Positions 1 through 8,273 of a stretch of 14,113 nucleotides of DNA are shown here, piece by piece. Each line of letters begins with the position of its first letter. Position 1 is the first letter of the stretch. Where the stretch lies: the NCBI GenBank assembly GCA_034439815.1, contig JAWXBD010000105.1, positions 1-14,113 of the forward strand. Reading direction: 5' to 3'. The notes under the pieces were generated by a model. The model ran no database searches. It worked only from the letters and a program-made list of their open reading frames with translations, and was not told the DNA's origin. The stretch comes from JAEUIT01 sp034439815. GTDB lineage: Bacteria > Planctomycetota > Phycisphaerae > Phycisphaerales > SM1A02. The translations under genes were made by a program, and so were the position numbers.

Positions 1-1
1 G

Positions 2-646
2 GAAGACGAGGGCGCGCATGACGGCACACACGACGGCAGCGACTCGACGCGGCTCCGCGGCCGACGATGGCGACCCACGCAGCCGGACGACTGGTCGCCG
101 CGCCGCCCGGACGAACCGCCGCGCCGGCTGCGGTCACCGCATGTTCCACCCGCGTTGCGCCGGGCCGCGGACATCATCGATGAGCTCATGGAGCTCGGGC
201 CGACTGTCGAAGATCCGATGCCGCTCGTGCTGCAGGTGACGTGCGCGGCGGTGCGGATGGCCATCGAACTTGCACGGCCGTCGGACGACGGAGGCGAATC
301 CCCATTGGCGAGGCCGATCGATCACCGGTCGTGGGCCGCGGCGCTGTACGCAGTGCTTGATGCACCGCAGGCGCGGTGGACCCTGCTGCACGACGTGCCC
401 GTGCCGCGTGGGCAACCCGTCGCCGTCCCCGCGTGGGAGCAGTGGTCTGCGCTCAGCGATCGTCGCGCCGCATGGTCGTTCGGCGTGGGCCTCCCGCGCG
501 TTGCTGAACGCTCGGAGCGCCTCCGCCACTGGTTCGCCATCGATCCGGATGACTGCGTCTGGATCGCACCGGCGACGCGAAGCCTTCTGCCCGAAATGGT
601 GAGCGCGTCGATCGAGCGGGCCCAGTCACTGGAGGTGGCCTCATGA
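2..646 (+). CDS. Hypothetical protein, 5' end outside the window
   Basis: The frame is open from the left edge to a TGA at 644-646, so the start most likely lies outside the window. The only in-window start I would consider is a TTG at 155, which has no clear ribosome binding site. The codons strongly favour G or C in the third position from about 155 onward, which supports real coding. The first 50 residues are Arg/Pro/Asp-rich and look disordered. From about 155 the protein looks folded, with a helix containing ADIIDELMELG, then a Trp-containing region (HRSWAAALYAVL, RWTLLHDVPVP, WEQWSAL) and an end with DPDDCVWIAPATRSLLPE. There is no signal peptide or membrane segment in the visible part. 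I do not recognise the family. The next gene starts inside its stop codon (ATGA), so the two are probably co-translated. It is transcribed towards the minus-strand vWA operon. Confidence 0.6.
   Translation, partial: EDEGAHDGTHDGSDSTRLRGRRWRPTQPDDWSPRRPDEPPRRLRSPHVPPALRRAADIIDELMELGPTVEDPMPLVLQVTCAAVRMAIELARPSDDGGESPLARPIDHRSWAAALYAVLDAPQARWTLLHDVPVPRGQPVAVPAWEQWSALSDRRAAWSFGVGLPRVAERSERLRHWFAIDPDDCVWIAPATRSLLPEMVSASIERAQSLEVAS
631..635 (+). promoter_or_regulatory. Shine-Dalgarno site GGAGG
   Basis: GGAGG lies seven bases before the ATG at 643, inside the last codons of the upstream gene. This is the main support for the small downstream gene being translated. Confidence 0.6.
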
Positions 647-1119
647 ATCAGTTGCAGGACAGTCCGGGCCGATTGCGGAGCTGCGCGAATCTCCAGCCTG
701 ACTTCGGACGAGGCATCGACCTCGATGACGATGAGGAGGAAGACGATGAGATAGATCGGCTGCCCGCCGTGCGAGTGCCGACGGACGGCCGCGCCCGGCG
801 TCGAGGAGAGGAAGCCCGCGCGCCTCCGGCACCCGACCGGACGACTCCTCTGGCGTTGTCGCCGTGGCCGCGGCCCCTCGCTCCACTCCGTTCACGCCGT
901 GCGCCGCTGATACACCCACCACTCGAGCAGCAACAGCGCGATCGCCACGGCGAGCAGGATCGGCCACACGGCGGAGCGCGTGTTCGCTCCGACGCTGGTG
1001 CCTTCCACGCCGCCGCTCGCAAGCGCCAGCGTCACAGCAGGCGTGATCAAACCCTCGCGGGCGTTCAGCAGATTTGCGGCGAACCGTCGTTCCTGCCGTT
1101 CGGCGTGGTTCGGCTCTGA
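643..1119 (+). CDS. Small hypothetical protein, antisense overlap at its 3' end
   Basis: The start is supported by a GGAGG site at ideal spacing and by an ATGA overlap with the preceding gene. The predicted 158-residue protein has an acidic run (DLDDDEEEDDEID, about residues 26-38) followed by an Arg/Pro-rich stretch and no recognisable domain, signal peptide or membrane helix. From 892 the frame runs antisense through the 3' end of the vWA gene on the minus strand, and there its composition (Arg, His, Gln, Pro) looks like a shadow of that gene. Either the true protein is this long with an extended convergent overlap, or a frameshift or lost stop has lengthened a shorter protein. I cannot assign a function. 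The first 80 or so residues are more believable than the rest. Confidence 0.4.
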   Translation: MNQLQDSPGRLRSCANLQPDFGRGIDLDDDEEEDDEIDRLPAVRVPTDGRARRRGEEARAPPAPDRTTPLALSPWPRPLAPLRSRRAPLIHPPLEQQQRDRHGEQDRPHGGARVRSDAGAFHAAARKRQRHSRRDQTLAGVQQICGEPSFLPFGVVRL

Positions 1120-2934
1120 CCAGGAGATCGTGTAGATCCCCACGCGCCGAATCGGGCCGTAGTTGAACTGGCCCGGCGAGGCGAGCGTGACATCTTCCGT
1201 ACGACCGTCGGGGAACTGGAGTGTGACGTTGGTCGCTGTGGAGGGCAATCGAATCGACGCTGTCTCGCCGGGCTGCAGACCCGCGAGCGCCAGCGCCTCC
1301 CCTGCCGAGCCAAGCCACTCCAGCGCGTTCGGAACAAAGTTCACAAACGAGCGCTGCATCGGCCACAGGGACTCCAGCGGGGCAAACGCGACATGCAGAA
1401 TCCGCAGACCGCCACGATCGAGCGCGAACATCAATCCGCCGTCGGTTCCTTCCATCAGCACTTCCACCTCCGCAGGCGGGCTGATCGCGTCGGCCCTGCC
1501 AACCCAGAGGTCGACCAGATTCACCGAGCGGAAAATTGGATGCTCTTGGCGCGCCGCACGGAAATACACCCCCTTGTGCTCGGCATACGGCTTGAACTCA
1601 GGCACGGGCGACCCGCTCCAGCTCAGATACCGGCCTGGCGGCAGCACGACGCCTTCGGACGGCGTGTAGCTTTCGAGCACGATGACGTCGAAGCGTTCCG
1701 TGTCGCCGTCCGCGATGAGCTTCTCGAACTCGGCGACAGAGAACGCGGCGTAGCTTTCGAGCCGCATGCCGCCCAGCACCGTCTTCAATCCGAACGCCTC
1801 AGCCGAGTCGGAAACGTGTGCCACGCGCAGCCGGCGCGCCGGCGGCACGACCAGCGATGCGGTGTCGTCGACGGCGAGATCGTCCTCGCGGAGTTGACGG
1901 ACGGAGATGATCGCGTCGCGCGGCTGAGCGAACGGCAAAAATACCACCTGCTCGCGCCCCGGCGTGACGCGGCTGTCGCCCATCCGCAGCTCCGGCGCGA
2001 CATCAACCGCGGCGCTGGAGTTCGCAGCCGGGATCACGACGGGCTCCGGCGTGATCGCGCGCGGTCGGCCGTCGACCGAGAGCTGAACGTCGCATTGCAC
2101 CTCCGCCGCATTGCCGTTGGCGATCGCTGCGAACGCCTGGATCCGGTCGGGATCATCAACGCTGCGCTCGGCGGCGATCGCGATCACACCGACGTTGTCA
2201 GCGCTCATGCTGCCGACGCGGTTGTAGAGAATCTCCTCGCCGGTCTTCTTCGCCTGCGCATCCAGGTCTTCGATGCGGCCGTCGGAAAACACAACCAGTG
2301 CGGCTTGCTCCACCGCCGTGGGATCGACTTTGTCGGGATCGACCGACATCGTGTACGCCCGCGCCAGCTGCAGCGCTTCGCCGATCTTCGTTCGTCCGTC
2401 GGTGGCCTCGATGCCGCGGATCGCATCGATCACCTGCGTCCGGCTGTCGCTGAAGGGGCATCGGACCTCGGCCCGATCGGCGAAGGCAATGACCATCACT
2501 TCCCCCGCGCTGCCGGAAAACAGTCCGCTGCCGCCGAACAGCTTCTCGACCCGGGCGATGGCGTCGGTCTTCGCCAGTTCGAGGCGGCTCGTCGGCTTCG
2601 TGCGATCTTCGCTGACATCAATCGCGTTCATCGACGCCGAGTTGTCGATCAGCAGCACCGTGCGTCCGCCGCGCCGCAAGCCGGTGTCGACCTGCGGCTG
2701 CGCGAGCGCAAAGGCGAGCAGCCCCAAGACCAGCAGCTGCAGGATCAGCAGAATGTTCATCCGCAGCCGCTGAAACGGAGCATTGGCCCGCAGATCTTCG
2801 AGCGACTTCTTCCACAGCAGCGTGCTACCGATCGGCCGTGGCAGACGGCGCAGCTTCAAGAAGTACAGCGCCACGAGCGGAGGAATGGTGAGTGCCGCGA
2901 GCAGGATGCCCGCGAGCGGAGTCAGCCAGGTCAT
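892..2934 (-). CDS. BatA-like vWA-domain membrane protein
   Basis: A 680-residue inner-membrane protein with the BatA layout. It has an N-terminal helix (about 5-25), the family-typical VALYFLKLRRLPRPIGSTLLWKK region, a second helix (about 60-79), then a vWA domain. The metal-ion-dependent adhesion site looks complete: D97-N-S99-A-S101, T182 in RTKIGEAL and D218 in FSDGR. After a beta-rich region (about 270-370), residues 370-560 resemble the Rossmann-like amidotransferase-type domain found in related proteins, without an obvious catalytic Cys. A C-terminal helix (about 657-671) ends in WWVYQRRTA. The vWA domain should face the periplasm between helices 2 and 3. The start overlaps the DUF58 stop by four bases (ATGA), and GAGGG at 2943-2947 sits eight bases upstream. 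In the family, such proteins work with MoxR and DUF58 partners, probably in envelope maintenance or protein maturation; the client is unknown. It is the last gene of the array, and no clear terminator follows it. Confidence 0.9.
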   Translation of the reverse strand: MTWLTPLAGILLAALTIPPLVALYFLKLRRLPRPIGSTLLWKKSLEDLRANAPFQRLRMNILLILQLLVLGLLAFALAQPQVDTGLRRGGRTVLLIDNSASMNAIDVSEDRTKPTSRLELAKTDAIARVEKLFGGSGLFSGSAGEVMVIAFADRAEVRCPFSDSRTQVIDAIRGIEATDGRTKIGEALQLARAYTMSVDPDKVDPTAVEQAALVVFSDGRIEDLDAQAKKTGEEILYNRVGSMSADNVGVIAIAAERSVDDPDRIQAFAAIANGNAAEVQCDVQLSVDGRPRAITPEPVVIPAANSSAAVDVAPELRMGDSRVTPGREQVVFLPFAQPRDAIISVRQLREDDLAVDDTASLVVPPARRLRVAHVSDSAEAFGLKTVLGGMRLESYAAFSVAEFEKLIADGDTERFDVIVLESYTPSEGVVLPPGRYLSWSGSPVPEFKPYAEHKGVYFRAARQEHPIFRSVNLVDLWVGRADAISPPAEVEVLMEGTDGGLMFALDRGGLRILHVAFAPLESLWPMQRSFVNFVPNALEWLGSAGEALALAGLQPGETASIRLPSTATNVTLQFPDGRTEDVTLASPGQFNYGPIRRVGIYTISWSEPNHAERQERRFAANLLNAREGLITPAVTLALASGGVEGTSVGANTRSAVWPILLAVAIALLLLEWWVYQRRTA

Positions 2935-3950
2935 CGCAGCAGCCCTCGCTTGCGCAGGTAATCCATCAGCAGCGCATCGATGTCCGTCTGGGTGTCCACC
3001 ACGACATGCGTCACGCCACGTCGCACGCAGAAGTCCCGCATCGTGCCGCAGTACGCATTCAAACGGTCCCGATATGCCTTGAGCAGCGGCGGCGTGATCG
3101 TCACTTCATTGACATCGCGATCTTCGACGTCGACGAGTTTCAAGTCCCCGGCAACGCCGTGGGCGGCGGGATCGATTTCCTCAGGCGAGAGGATCTGCAT
3201 GGCGAAGACGTCGTAGCCGCCGCCGGTGACGTAGCGCAGTCCCTTCTCGTAGCCCTGCTTGAAAAGGAAATCGCTCAAAATAATCATCACACCGCGTCCC
3301 TGACGCGAGAGTGCGATGGTGCGCATCGCGTCGTCGAAACTGATGGCGCTCGACGGATCGACCGCGGTTGGATCGGTTTTCGGAGTCGCGGTCGGATCCT
3401 GCCGGATGAGCCATTTGCCCATCTCCGCCGTGCGTCGCCGTCCGCGCATGTTCGACAGCCGCTGCAGCTCGCCGCCGTTCGCAGCCGATCCGAACGACGC
3501 AAACGACACGCGGTTGTGATTGACGAGCCCGACGTACCCCAGCGACATCGCCAGCCGCTGGACGAAGACGAACTTGTCCGGGTTCCCCCAGCGCATGGAC
3601 GGACTTGCGTCGATGACCACGAGGAGCGAGAGATCTTCCTCTTCGAGAAACACCTTCAGAAACAGCCGGTCCAGTCTGCCGTAGATGTTCCAGTCGACGA
3701 AGCGGAGATCGTCGCCGTGCACGTACGGACGAAAATCCGCGAACTCGACGCTGATGCCGCGCCGCTTGCTGCGCCGCTCACCCTGCACTTTGCCCGCGAA
3801 AATCTTGCGGCTGACGATGTCGATCTGATCGAGCCGCGCCATGAGCCTGCCGTCGATCAGATCGTCGACCCGTTCGGGTCGTTTCATGATTGCCGGCTTG
3901 TTCGAGAATGTGGTGGCGCTCGATCCGAGGAACGAATTCGCGGAGCTCAT
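2931..3950 (-). CDS. DUF58 family protein (vWA-like MoxR partner)
   Basis: A 339-residue soluble protein with the DUF58 signature. Residues 58-106 contain GERRSKRRGISVEFADFR, then the typical GDDLRFVDWNIYGRLDRLFLKVF and an acidic EEED. This leads into a vWA-like fold with an intact MIDAS start D114-A-S116-P-S118 (VVIDASPSM) and D227 in ILSDF. DUF58 proteins nearly always neighbour a MoxR ATPase and are thought to be its vWA-type adaptor or effector. There is no membrane helix, unlike some longer DUF58 proteins, so it probably acts in the cytoplasm. The start overlaps the MoxR stop by ATGA and has a strong AGGAGG at 3960-3965 with nine-base spacing. A second methionine at residue 22 (MKRPERVDD) is possible, but the strong site favours the first. 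The end overlaps the BatA-like gene, again by ATGA. Confidence 0.95.
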   Translation of the reverse strand: MSSANSFLGSSATTFSNKPAIMKRPERVDDLIDGRLMARLDQIDIVSRKIFAGKVQGERRSKRRGISVEFADFRPYVHGDDLRFVDWNIYGRLDRLFLKVFLEEEDLSLLVVIDASPSMRWGNPDKFVFVQRLAMSLGYVGLVNHNRVSFASFGSAANGGELQRLSNMRGRRRTAEMGKWLIRQDPTATPKTDPTAVDPSSAISFDDAMRTIALSRQGRGVMIILSDFLFKQGYEKGLRYVTGGGYDVFAMQILSPEEIDPAAHGVAGDLKLVDVEDRDVNEVTITPPLLKAYRDRLNAYCGTMRDFCVRRGVTHVVVDTQTDIDALLMDYLRKRGLLR

Positions 3951-5131
3951 CGGCGGCCGCCTCCTGTTGACAGCGCGCCGACGATGTCGCCCGCTGCACG
4001 CTTGAGCAGACCGATCGGCTGGCCACTCGTCGCGGCAGCGTCGCGCGCGTTGGCTGCGGCCTGTTCTTCGTCGGTCGGAAGGCGCTCGATCAACGCCTTC
4101 ACAATGTCGTCGGTCGTCACGCCGTCGGCTTCCGCTTCAAAGCTGCGCTCGATGCGATGCCGCAGCGCCGGCGCCGCGACCTTGCGCACGTCACCGAACG
4201 ACACGGCGTAGCGGCCGTCCATGAGCGCGGCGATCTTCGCAGTGCTGACAATCGCCTGCGCCGCGCGCGGACTGACGCCGATGCGGATGTACTCGTTGAG
4301 TTCCTTGGGACAGAACTCGCCGCCGGGATGCGTCGAGAGCACGAGCCGGATCAGATAATCCTGCACGTGCGGCGCGACGACGATCTGCCGCGCCAACCGC
4401 TGTGCAGCGAGGATGCGCGGGGCGTCGAGCATCTGCCGTGCGGACGTCGCGATGGAAGTCGTCGTCCGCTTGAGAATCTCGTTCAGCTCTTCGCGCTTCA
4501 CCACGGGCACGGTGATCTTCAGGAGGAAGCGATCGAGCTGCGCCTGCGGAAGCGGATACGTCCCTTCCTGCTCGATCGGATTCTGCGTGGCCATCACGAA
4601 GAAGGGACGTTCAAGCTGACGGGTCACGCCCCCGACGGTGACGCTCTTCTCCTGCATCGCTTCGAGCAGCGCCGACTGGCTCTTCGGTGATGCCCGGTTG
4701 ATCTCATCCGCGAGAACCAGCTGTGCGAAGATCGGCCCGGGGCGAAACGAGAAACTGCGCTTGCCCGTCTTCAGATCTTCGACGAACAACGTTGTTCCCG
4801 TGATGTCCGCGGGCATCAGATCAGGCGTGAACTGAACGCGCGAGAACGTCAGGCCCAGTGTCGACCCGAGCGCCCGCACGAGCAGCGTCTTGCCCAGCCC
4901 CGGCACACCTTCGAGCAGCACGTGTCCGTCGGCGAACAGCGCCGCAAGCGTGAGGTCGACTACTTCCCCTTGTCCGACCAGCACGGTGCCGATCTCCTTG
5001 CGCAGCGCGAGGAAGAGCTGCCGAAACTTTTCGCAGCGCGTGCGGACCGACTCGATGTCGTCGAATCCGCCTTCGAGATCTTCGCGGCGCGGGATGGTCG
5101 GCGCCGCTTCAGGGAGTTCGGGATCAACCAC
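3947..5131 (-). CDS. MoxR-type AAA+ ATPase
   Basis: A 394-residue MoxR-family AAA+ ATPase. Numbered from the GTG at 5131, it has Walker A GVPGLGKT (about 75-82), the MoxR-typical QFTPDLMPADITGT, the SFRPGPIFAQLVLADEINRA region with Walker B (about 138-145), the MQEKSVTVGG insert, sensor 1 in MATQNPIEQEGTYPLPQAQLDRF, and a C-terminal lid with SPRAAQAI. MoxR proteins form hexamers that use ATP to remodel partner proteins, usually together with vWA or DUF58 proteins. I chose the GTG at 5131 because it gives an eight-base overlap with the preceding gene, like the other tight joints, and has a weak purine stretch (AAGGCGGGAAG) before it. A GTG at 5200 would add 23 Ala/Pro/Arg-rich residues but needs a 77-base overlap and has no visible ribosome binding site. 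The Ala/Gly-rich last 30 residues look flexible. Downstream it is coupled to DUF58. Confidence 0.94.
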   Translation of the reverse strand: MVDPELPEAAPTIPRREDLEGGFDDIESVRTRCEKFRQLFLALRKEIGTVLVGQGEVVDLTLAALFADGHVLLEGVPGLGKTLLVRALGSTLGLTFSRVQFTPDLMPADITGTTLFVEDLKTGKRSFSFRPGPIFAQLVLADEINRASPKSQSALLEAMQEKSVTVGGVTRQLERPFFVMATQNPIEQEGTYPLPQAQLDRFLLKITVPVVKREELNEILKRTTTSIATSARQMLDAPRILAAQRLARQIVVAPHVQDYLIRLVLSTHPGGEFCPKELNEYIRIGVSPRAAQAIVSTAKIAALMDGRYAVSFGDVRKVAAPALRHRIERSFEAEADGVTTDDIVKALIERLPTDEEQAAANARDAAATSGQPIGLLKRAAGDIVGALSTGGGRR

Positions 5132-8100
5132 GTGGCTTCCCGCCTTCGTCCGGGCCGGCGCCGGAATCGGGACGGGACGCGTTGCCGCTCGAGTCGCCAC
5201 CGGTATCGTGCTGTGCCCGCCGCTTCGCTCTCAGCAGCCGTGACGTGTGCGGATCTTCCGGTGTCGCCGGCTTCAGTTCGTCTGTCGGTGATGCGGGTTC
5301 GCGCAGCCGCGACTCGCGCGTGCCGGGTTCTCCTTTCGTTTCACCGGCGACGTCGAGCGCGGCGCTCTCATCGCCGTCGAAACGCGTGGCCGCTGCAGTG
5401 CGCGTCGCGTCGGCTCGCGCGCGCCGCTCCTCGGCGCTGCCCGTCCCATCGGCCCCTTCGCGTCTGTCGCCTGCGTGACCTGCCTTGCGGCGAGCAGTCT
5501 TCCATGCGGCCACCGTCGACTCGCCGACGTGTTCCGTGCGACCGAGGATCCGCTCGGCAAATCGCCGAATCACGCCTCGTTCGAGTGCGAGCCGGCGGAC
5601 GGCGACATCTGCGAGGAAGAACACCGCGGCGAGATATGCCATGAGGTCCCACACGCGCTTGGCGGATCGCGGCATCGGAAGCGCCGTGCGATCGAATGCA
5701 TTGGCGAGCGCGGGATCGCCAAGGGTCATCACGCGGCCGCCGGTCTCGTCGGCGACGCGATGGAGCAGCGCGGCGTTGTGCTGCACGGCGCGGAACTCTT
5801 TCGGATACGCGATGTTCAATGCCGCCTGCACACTCGACGCGGCCATCTGCCCCTCGCGGTCCACCGGCACCGTCAGGTTGACGAGGTAGCCGCCGGTTTC
5901 GCTCGCGGCGAACTCGGCGCGATAGCGGCCGGGGCCGATCTGCTGCAGATCAAGCGGCTTCGAGTTGCCTTCCGGATCAAGGACTGTCGCGTCGCCGCTG
6001 AGAAAGTTGATGAAGGTGTTGTCGTCGCCAATAGCTTCGACTTCGACGACCGCGGTCTCCCCTTCGAGACGGATACGCATCGCGATGTTCGACGGTGACG
6101 GTGGCCGCATCAGCCAGCGGACGGTCTGCTCCCAGAACGCGCGATAGTCGGACCAGCTCGTCCACTGCTCGCCCCAGCGGTGCGTCGCATCCGAGGTGAA
6201 GGCGACGCTCCGGCCGATGCCATAGTTCCACCACGCGAACAGCGGATCATTGCCATCCTTCGACGGAATGAGAATCGGCGTCTGCGCCAGTCCCTGCCGC
6301 GCCACGGTCACGATGTACCCTCTGACGCCCGGTACCGCGCTGATGCCCTTGAGCGGTCCCGAGATGGACGTCGACACCTGCGGCTTGTAGTCGCCTTCGC
6401 TGATGAGGGACCGCGTCACGACAGTCGCTTCCTTCGTGAAGATCTGCGGCAGCTGCTTGGGGTTCTTCACCTCGTGAAAACGCCCTCCGGTGAAGTTGGC
6501 CGTGTCCTTCATGCTCGCGTAGTCACCCGCAGTCCCGTGCCCCAATCCGCCGGACAGCATGACGGTCGAAATCGTGATCTTGGCGTCCTTGCACTTCTGC
6601 AGCGTCGCTCGTGACGGCGGCGCGGGATCGCCATCCGAGATGATGATGATGTGCTTCTGGCCGGCGCTCGACTTCGCCAGCCCCACGTATGCAGTGTTCA
6701 CCGACGTCTCGAACTCGCTCATGTCGCCGACCACCATCGACTTCACGGCGGCGAACGCGGCACTCTTGTCCCCCGCTTCCTGCAGCGGGAAATGCCAGGC
6801 GCCGCCCCCCATGCCCATGAACGTGACAATGCCGATCAGGTCGAGACGGCTGAGCGTCTTGATCGAGGCGTTGCAGACTTCCGCCGACCAGTAATTGGCC
6901 GCGGCGAACTCACAGGCATGCACGATGAGCGCGAGCGCGCCGCGCACGAGCTGTCGCGACGCCGGCGGATCAAGTTTCACCGGCAGCATCTTCTCGACTT
7001 CGCTGTCCATCCAGCCGCCGGCGCCGAAGCTCTCCGGTCCTCCGAGCATCATGAATCCGATGCCCATGTCGTGAACGCTCGAACGGAGGGCCCGGTCGGT
7101 CGCGGGATCGATCGCCCATTTCGGTACGTTCGCGAGAATCACGACGTCGTAGCCGTTCAGCGCGGTGGTTGGATCGATGATCTCGTCGGGTGTTCTGACA
7201 TCGACGCTCAGTCCGCCTTCGCGCAGCGCCTTGGCAAGCGTTGACGACTCGTCGGTGCTGACATCGAGGATGAGCAGCTTGCCGCCGCCCGCCACGAATG
7301 TCACCGCCGTGCCGACGTTGTTCTGCAGCACGGAGTCGGCGTTCTCGCCATACGGTTCGAACACCGCCTCGAAGCGGACAGCGCCGCCTTCGTCGAACGA
7401 GATCGGCACTTCCTTGATGTTGGGTCCGGCCTTCAATTCGATTTCGATGGAGTCGCTCGGCGAGTCCAGATCAAGATCAACGGGCTTGCCGTTCTCCAGC
7501 AAGGTCAGACGGCCGCGGGCGTCCGACTGACTGCGCATGAAGAGCCGGAGATTCTGGGTAGCTCCGACGCGTGTGCGAGTCGGTGCCTGGATCGACTCGA
7601 ACACCACTTCATTCGGGTGCGCGTACTCGAGAACGATGACGTCGATCGGGATATTCGCGGCGCGGGCGGCCTCCGCTGCCTTGAGCAGGCTGCCCCGGTT
7701 CTCGTTGCCGTCGGAGATGAGGAGAATCCGATTGGCCGTGTCGCGCGTCGCCATCGCCAAAGCGAGTGCAACTCCGGACGCGAGATCAGTCGCATCCTTG
7801 TCGCCGAGGAACGTCAGCTTCGGAACGATCGCATCCTGCTCGGGACGCGAGAGGATCTCCGATCCGCTGGCAACGACGATGGTGCCGATCCGGTCGTCGG
7901 GCTTCTTTGTCGCGGGCAGGCCACTCACAAAGGTGTCCACTCGATCGCGGAGCTGCGTCGGAATCGAGGCGCTGCGGTCTGCGATGATCGTCAGGGAAAG
8001 TCCCTTGCCGCGCTTGACGAGTGTGGGCTGGCTCAGCGAAGCCGTAAGCAGCACGACGACGAGACATCGCAGCAGCAGGCTGCTCCACGCCTTTTGGGGC

Positions 8101-8207
8101 GACGCAGCGTTCCACGAACGTCGCGCCATGAGCACAACCGGAACAAGCAGGATGAGCAGCAGCAGGTACGTCGGCTGTTCGAATCGCAGCGGAATGTTCT
8201 CGAACAT
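5124..8207 (-). CDS. Large vWA / glutamine-amidotransferase-like membrane protein
   Basis: A 1027-residue inner-membrane protein. Two N-terminal helices (about 11-28 and 42-58) are followed by a vWA domain with a complete MIDAS (D77-R-S79-A-S81, T140, D166 in ISDGN). A linker domain (about 205-305) leads to a glutamine-amidotransferase-like domain (about 308-415) with FMMLGGPESFGAGGWMDS, but no catalytic Cys at the expected elbow. A second vWA fold (about 423-560) reads VHACEF where DxSxS is expected, though SDGD at 524-527 is kept. Residues 655-702 carry a conserved aromatic block (FAWWNYGIGRSVAFTSD, RWGEQWTSWSDYRAFWEQ), then a beta-sandwich-like part, a C-terminal helix (about 853-870) and a charged, disordered tail of about 130 residues. 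The domain order resembles the large partner proteins of MoxR/DUF58 operons. The start has AAGGA at nine-base spacing; a 66-base gap separates it from the gene before, so a separate promoter is possible. The function is unproven, but envelope-located, MoxR-linked work is likely. Confidence 0.92.
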   Translation of the reverse strand: MFENIPLRFEQPTYLLLLILLVPVVLMARRSWNAASPQKAWSSLLLRCLVVVLLTASLSQPTLVKRGKGLSLTIIADRSASIPTQLRDRVDTFVSGLPATKKPDDRIGTIVVASGSEILSRPEQDAIVPKLTFLGDKDATDLASGVALALAMATRDTANRILLISDGNENRGSLLKAAEAARAANIPIDVIVLEYAHPNEVVFESIQAPTRTRVGATQNLRLFMRSQSDARGRLTLLENGKPVDLDLDSPSDSIEIELKAGPNIKEVPISFDEGGAVRFEAVFEPYGENADSVLQNNVGTAVTFVAGGGKLLILDVSTDESSTLAKALREGGLSVDVRTPDEIIDPTTALNGYDVVILANVPKWAIDPATDRALRSSVHDMGIGFMMLGGPESFGAGGWMDSEVEKMLPVKLDPPASRQLVRGALALIVHACEFAAANYWSAEVCNASIKTLSRLDLIGIVTFMGMGGGAWHFPLQEAGDKSAAFAAVKSMVVGDMSEFETSVNTAYVGLAKSSAGQKHIIIISDGDPAPPSRATLQKCKDAKITISTVMLSGGLGHGTAGDYASMKDTANFTGGRFHEVKNPKQLPQIFTKEATVVTRSLISEGDYKPQVSTSISGPLKGISAVPGVRGYIVTVARQGLAQTPILIPSKDGNDPLFAWWNYGIGRSVAFTSDATHRWGEQWTSWSDYRAFWEQTVRWLMRPPSPSNIAMRIRLEGETAVVEVEAIGDDNTFINFLSGDATVLDPEGNSKPLDLQQIGPGRYRAEFAASETGGYLVNLTVPVDREGQMAASSVQAALNIAYPKEFRAVQHNAALLHRVADETGGRVMTLGDPALANAFDRTALPMPRSAKRVWDLMAYLAAVFFLADVAVRRLALERGVIRRFAERILGRTEHVGESTVAAWKTARRKAGHAGDRREGADGTGSAEERRARADATRTAAATRFDGDESAALDVAGETKGEPGTRESRLREPASPTDELKPATPEDPHTSRLLRAKRRAQHDTGGDSSGNASRPDSGAGPDEGGKPRG

Positions 8208-8216
8208 CGAGTGTGA

Positions 8217-8221
8217 TCCTT
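8217..8221 (-). promoter_or_regulatory. Shine-Dalgarno site AAGGA for the large vWA gene
   Basis: AAGGA (minus strand) lies nine bases before the ATG at 8207. It sits in the only gap of more than 60 bases within the minus array. This gap (8208-8273) shows no strong hairpin with a T-run, so no terminator is called there. Confidence 0.55.
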
Positions 8222-8273
8222 CGATCAGTTGCGCCTGTCAGTCCGGCATCGGGACCGCCCAGCTTCGCGCAAA

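Noticed and set aside
850..891. A possible terminator after the BatA-like gene (GGCCGCGGCC palindrome at 866-875 and a 4-bp stem at 852-863)
   Set aside because: The palindrome has no loop, the other stem is only four pairs, and no T-run follows.
1393..4211. Long plus-strand frames (1393-2961 and 2892-4211)
   Set aside because: They overlap each other and mirror the BatA-like and DUF58 genes; their sequences show Arg/His-rich composition and no recognisable motif.
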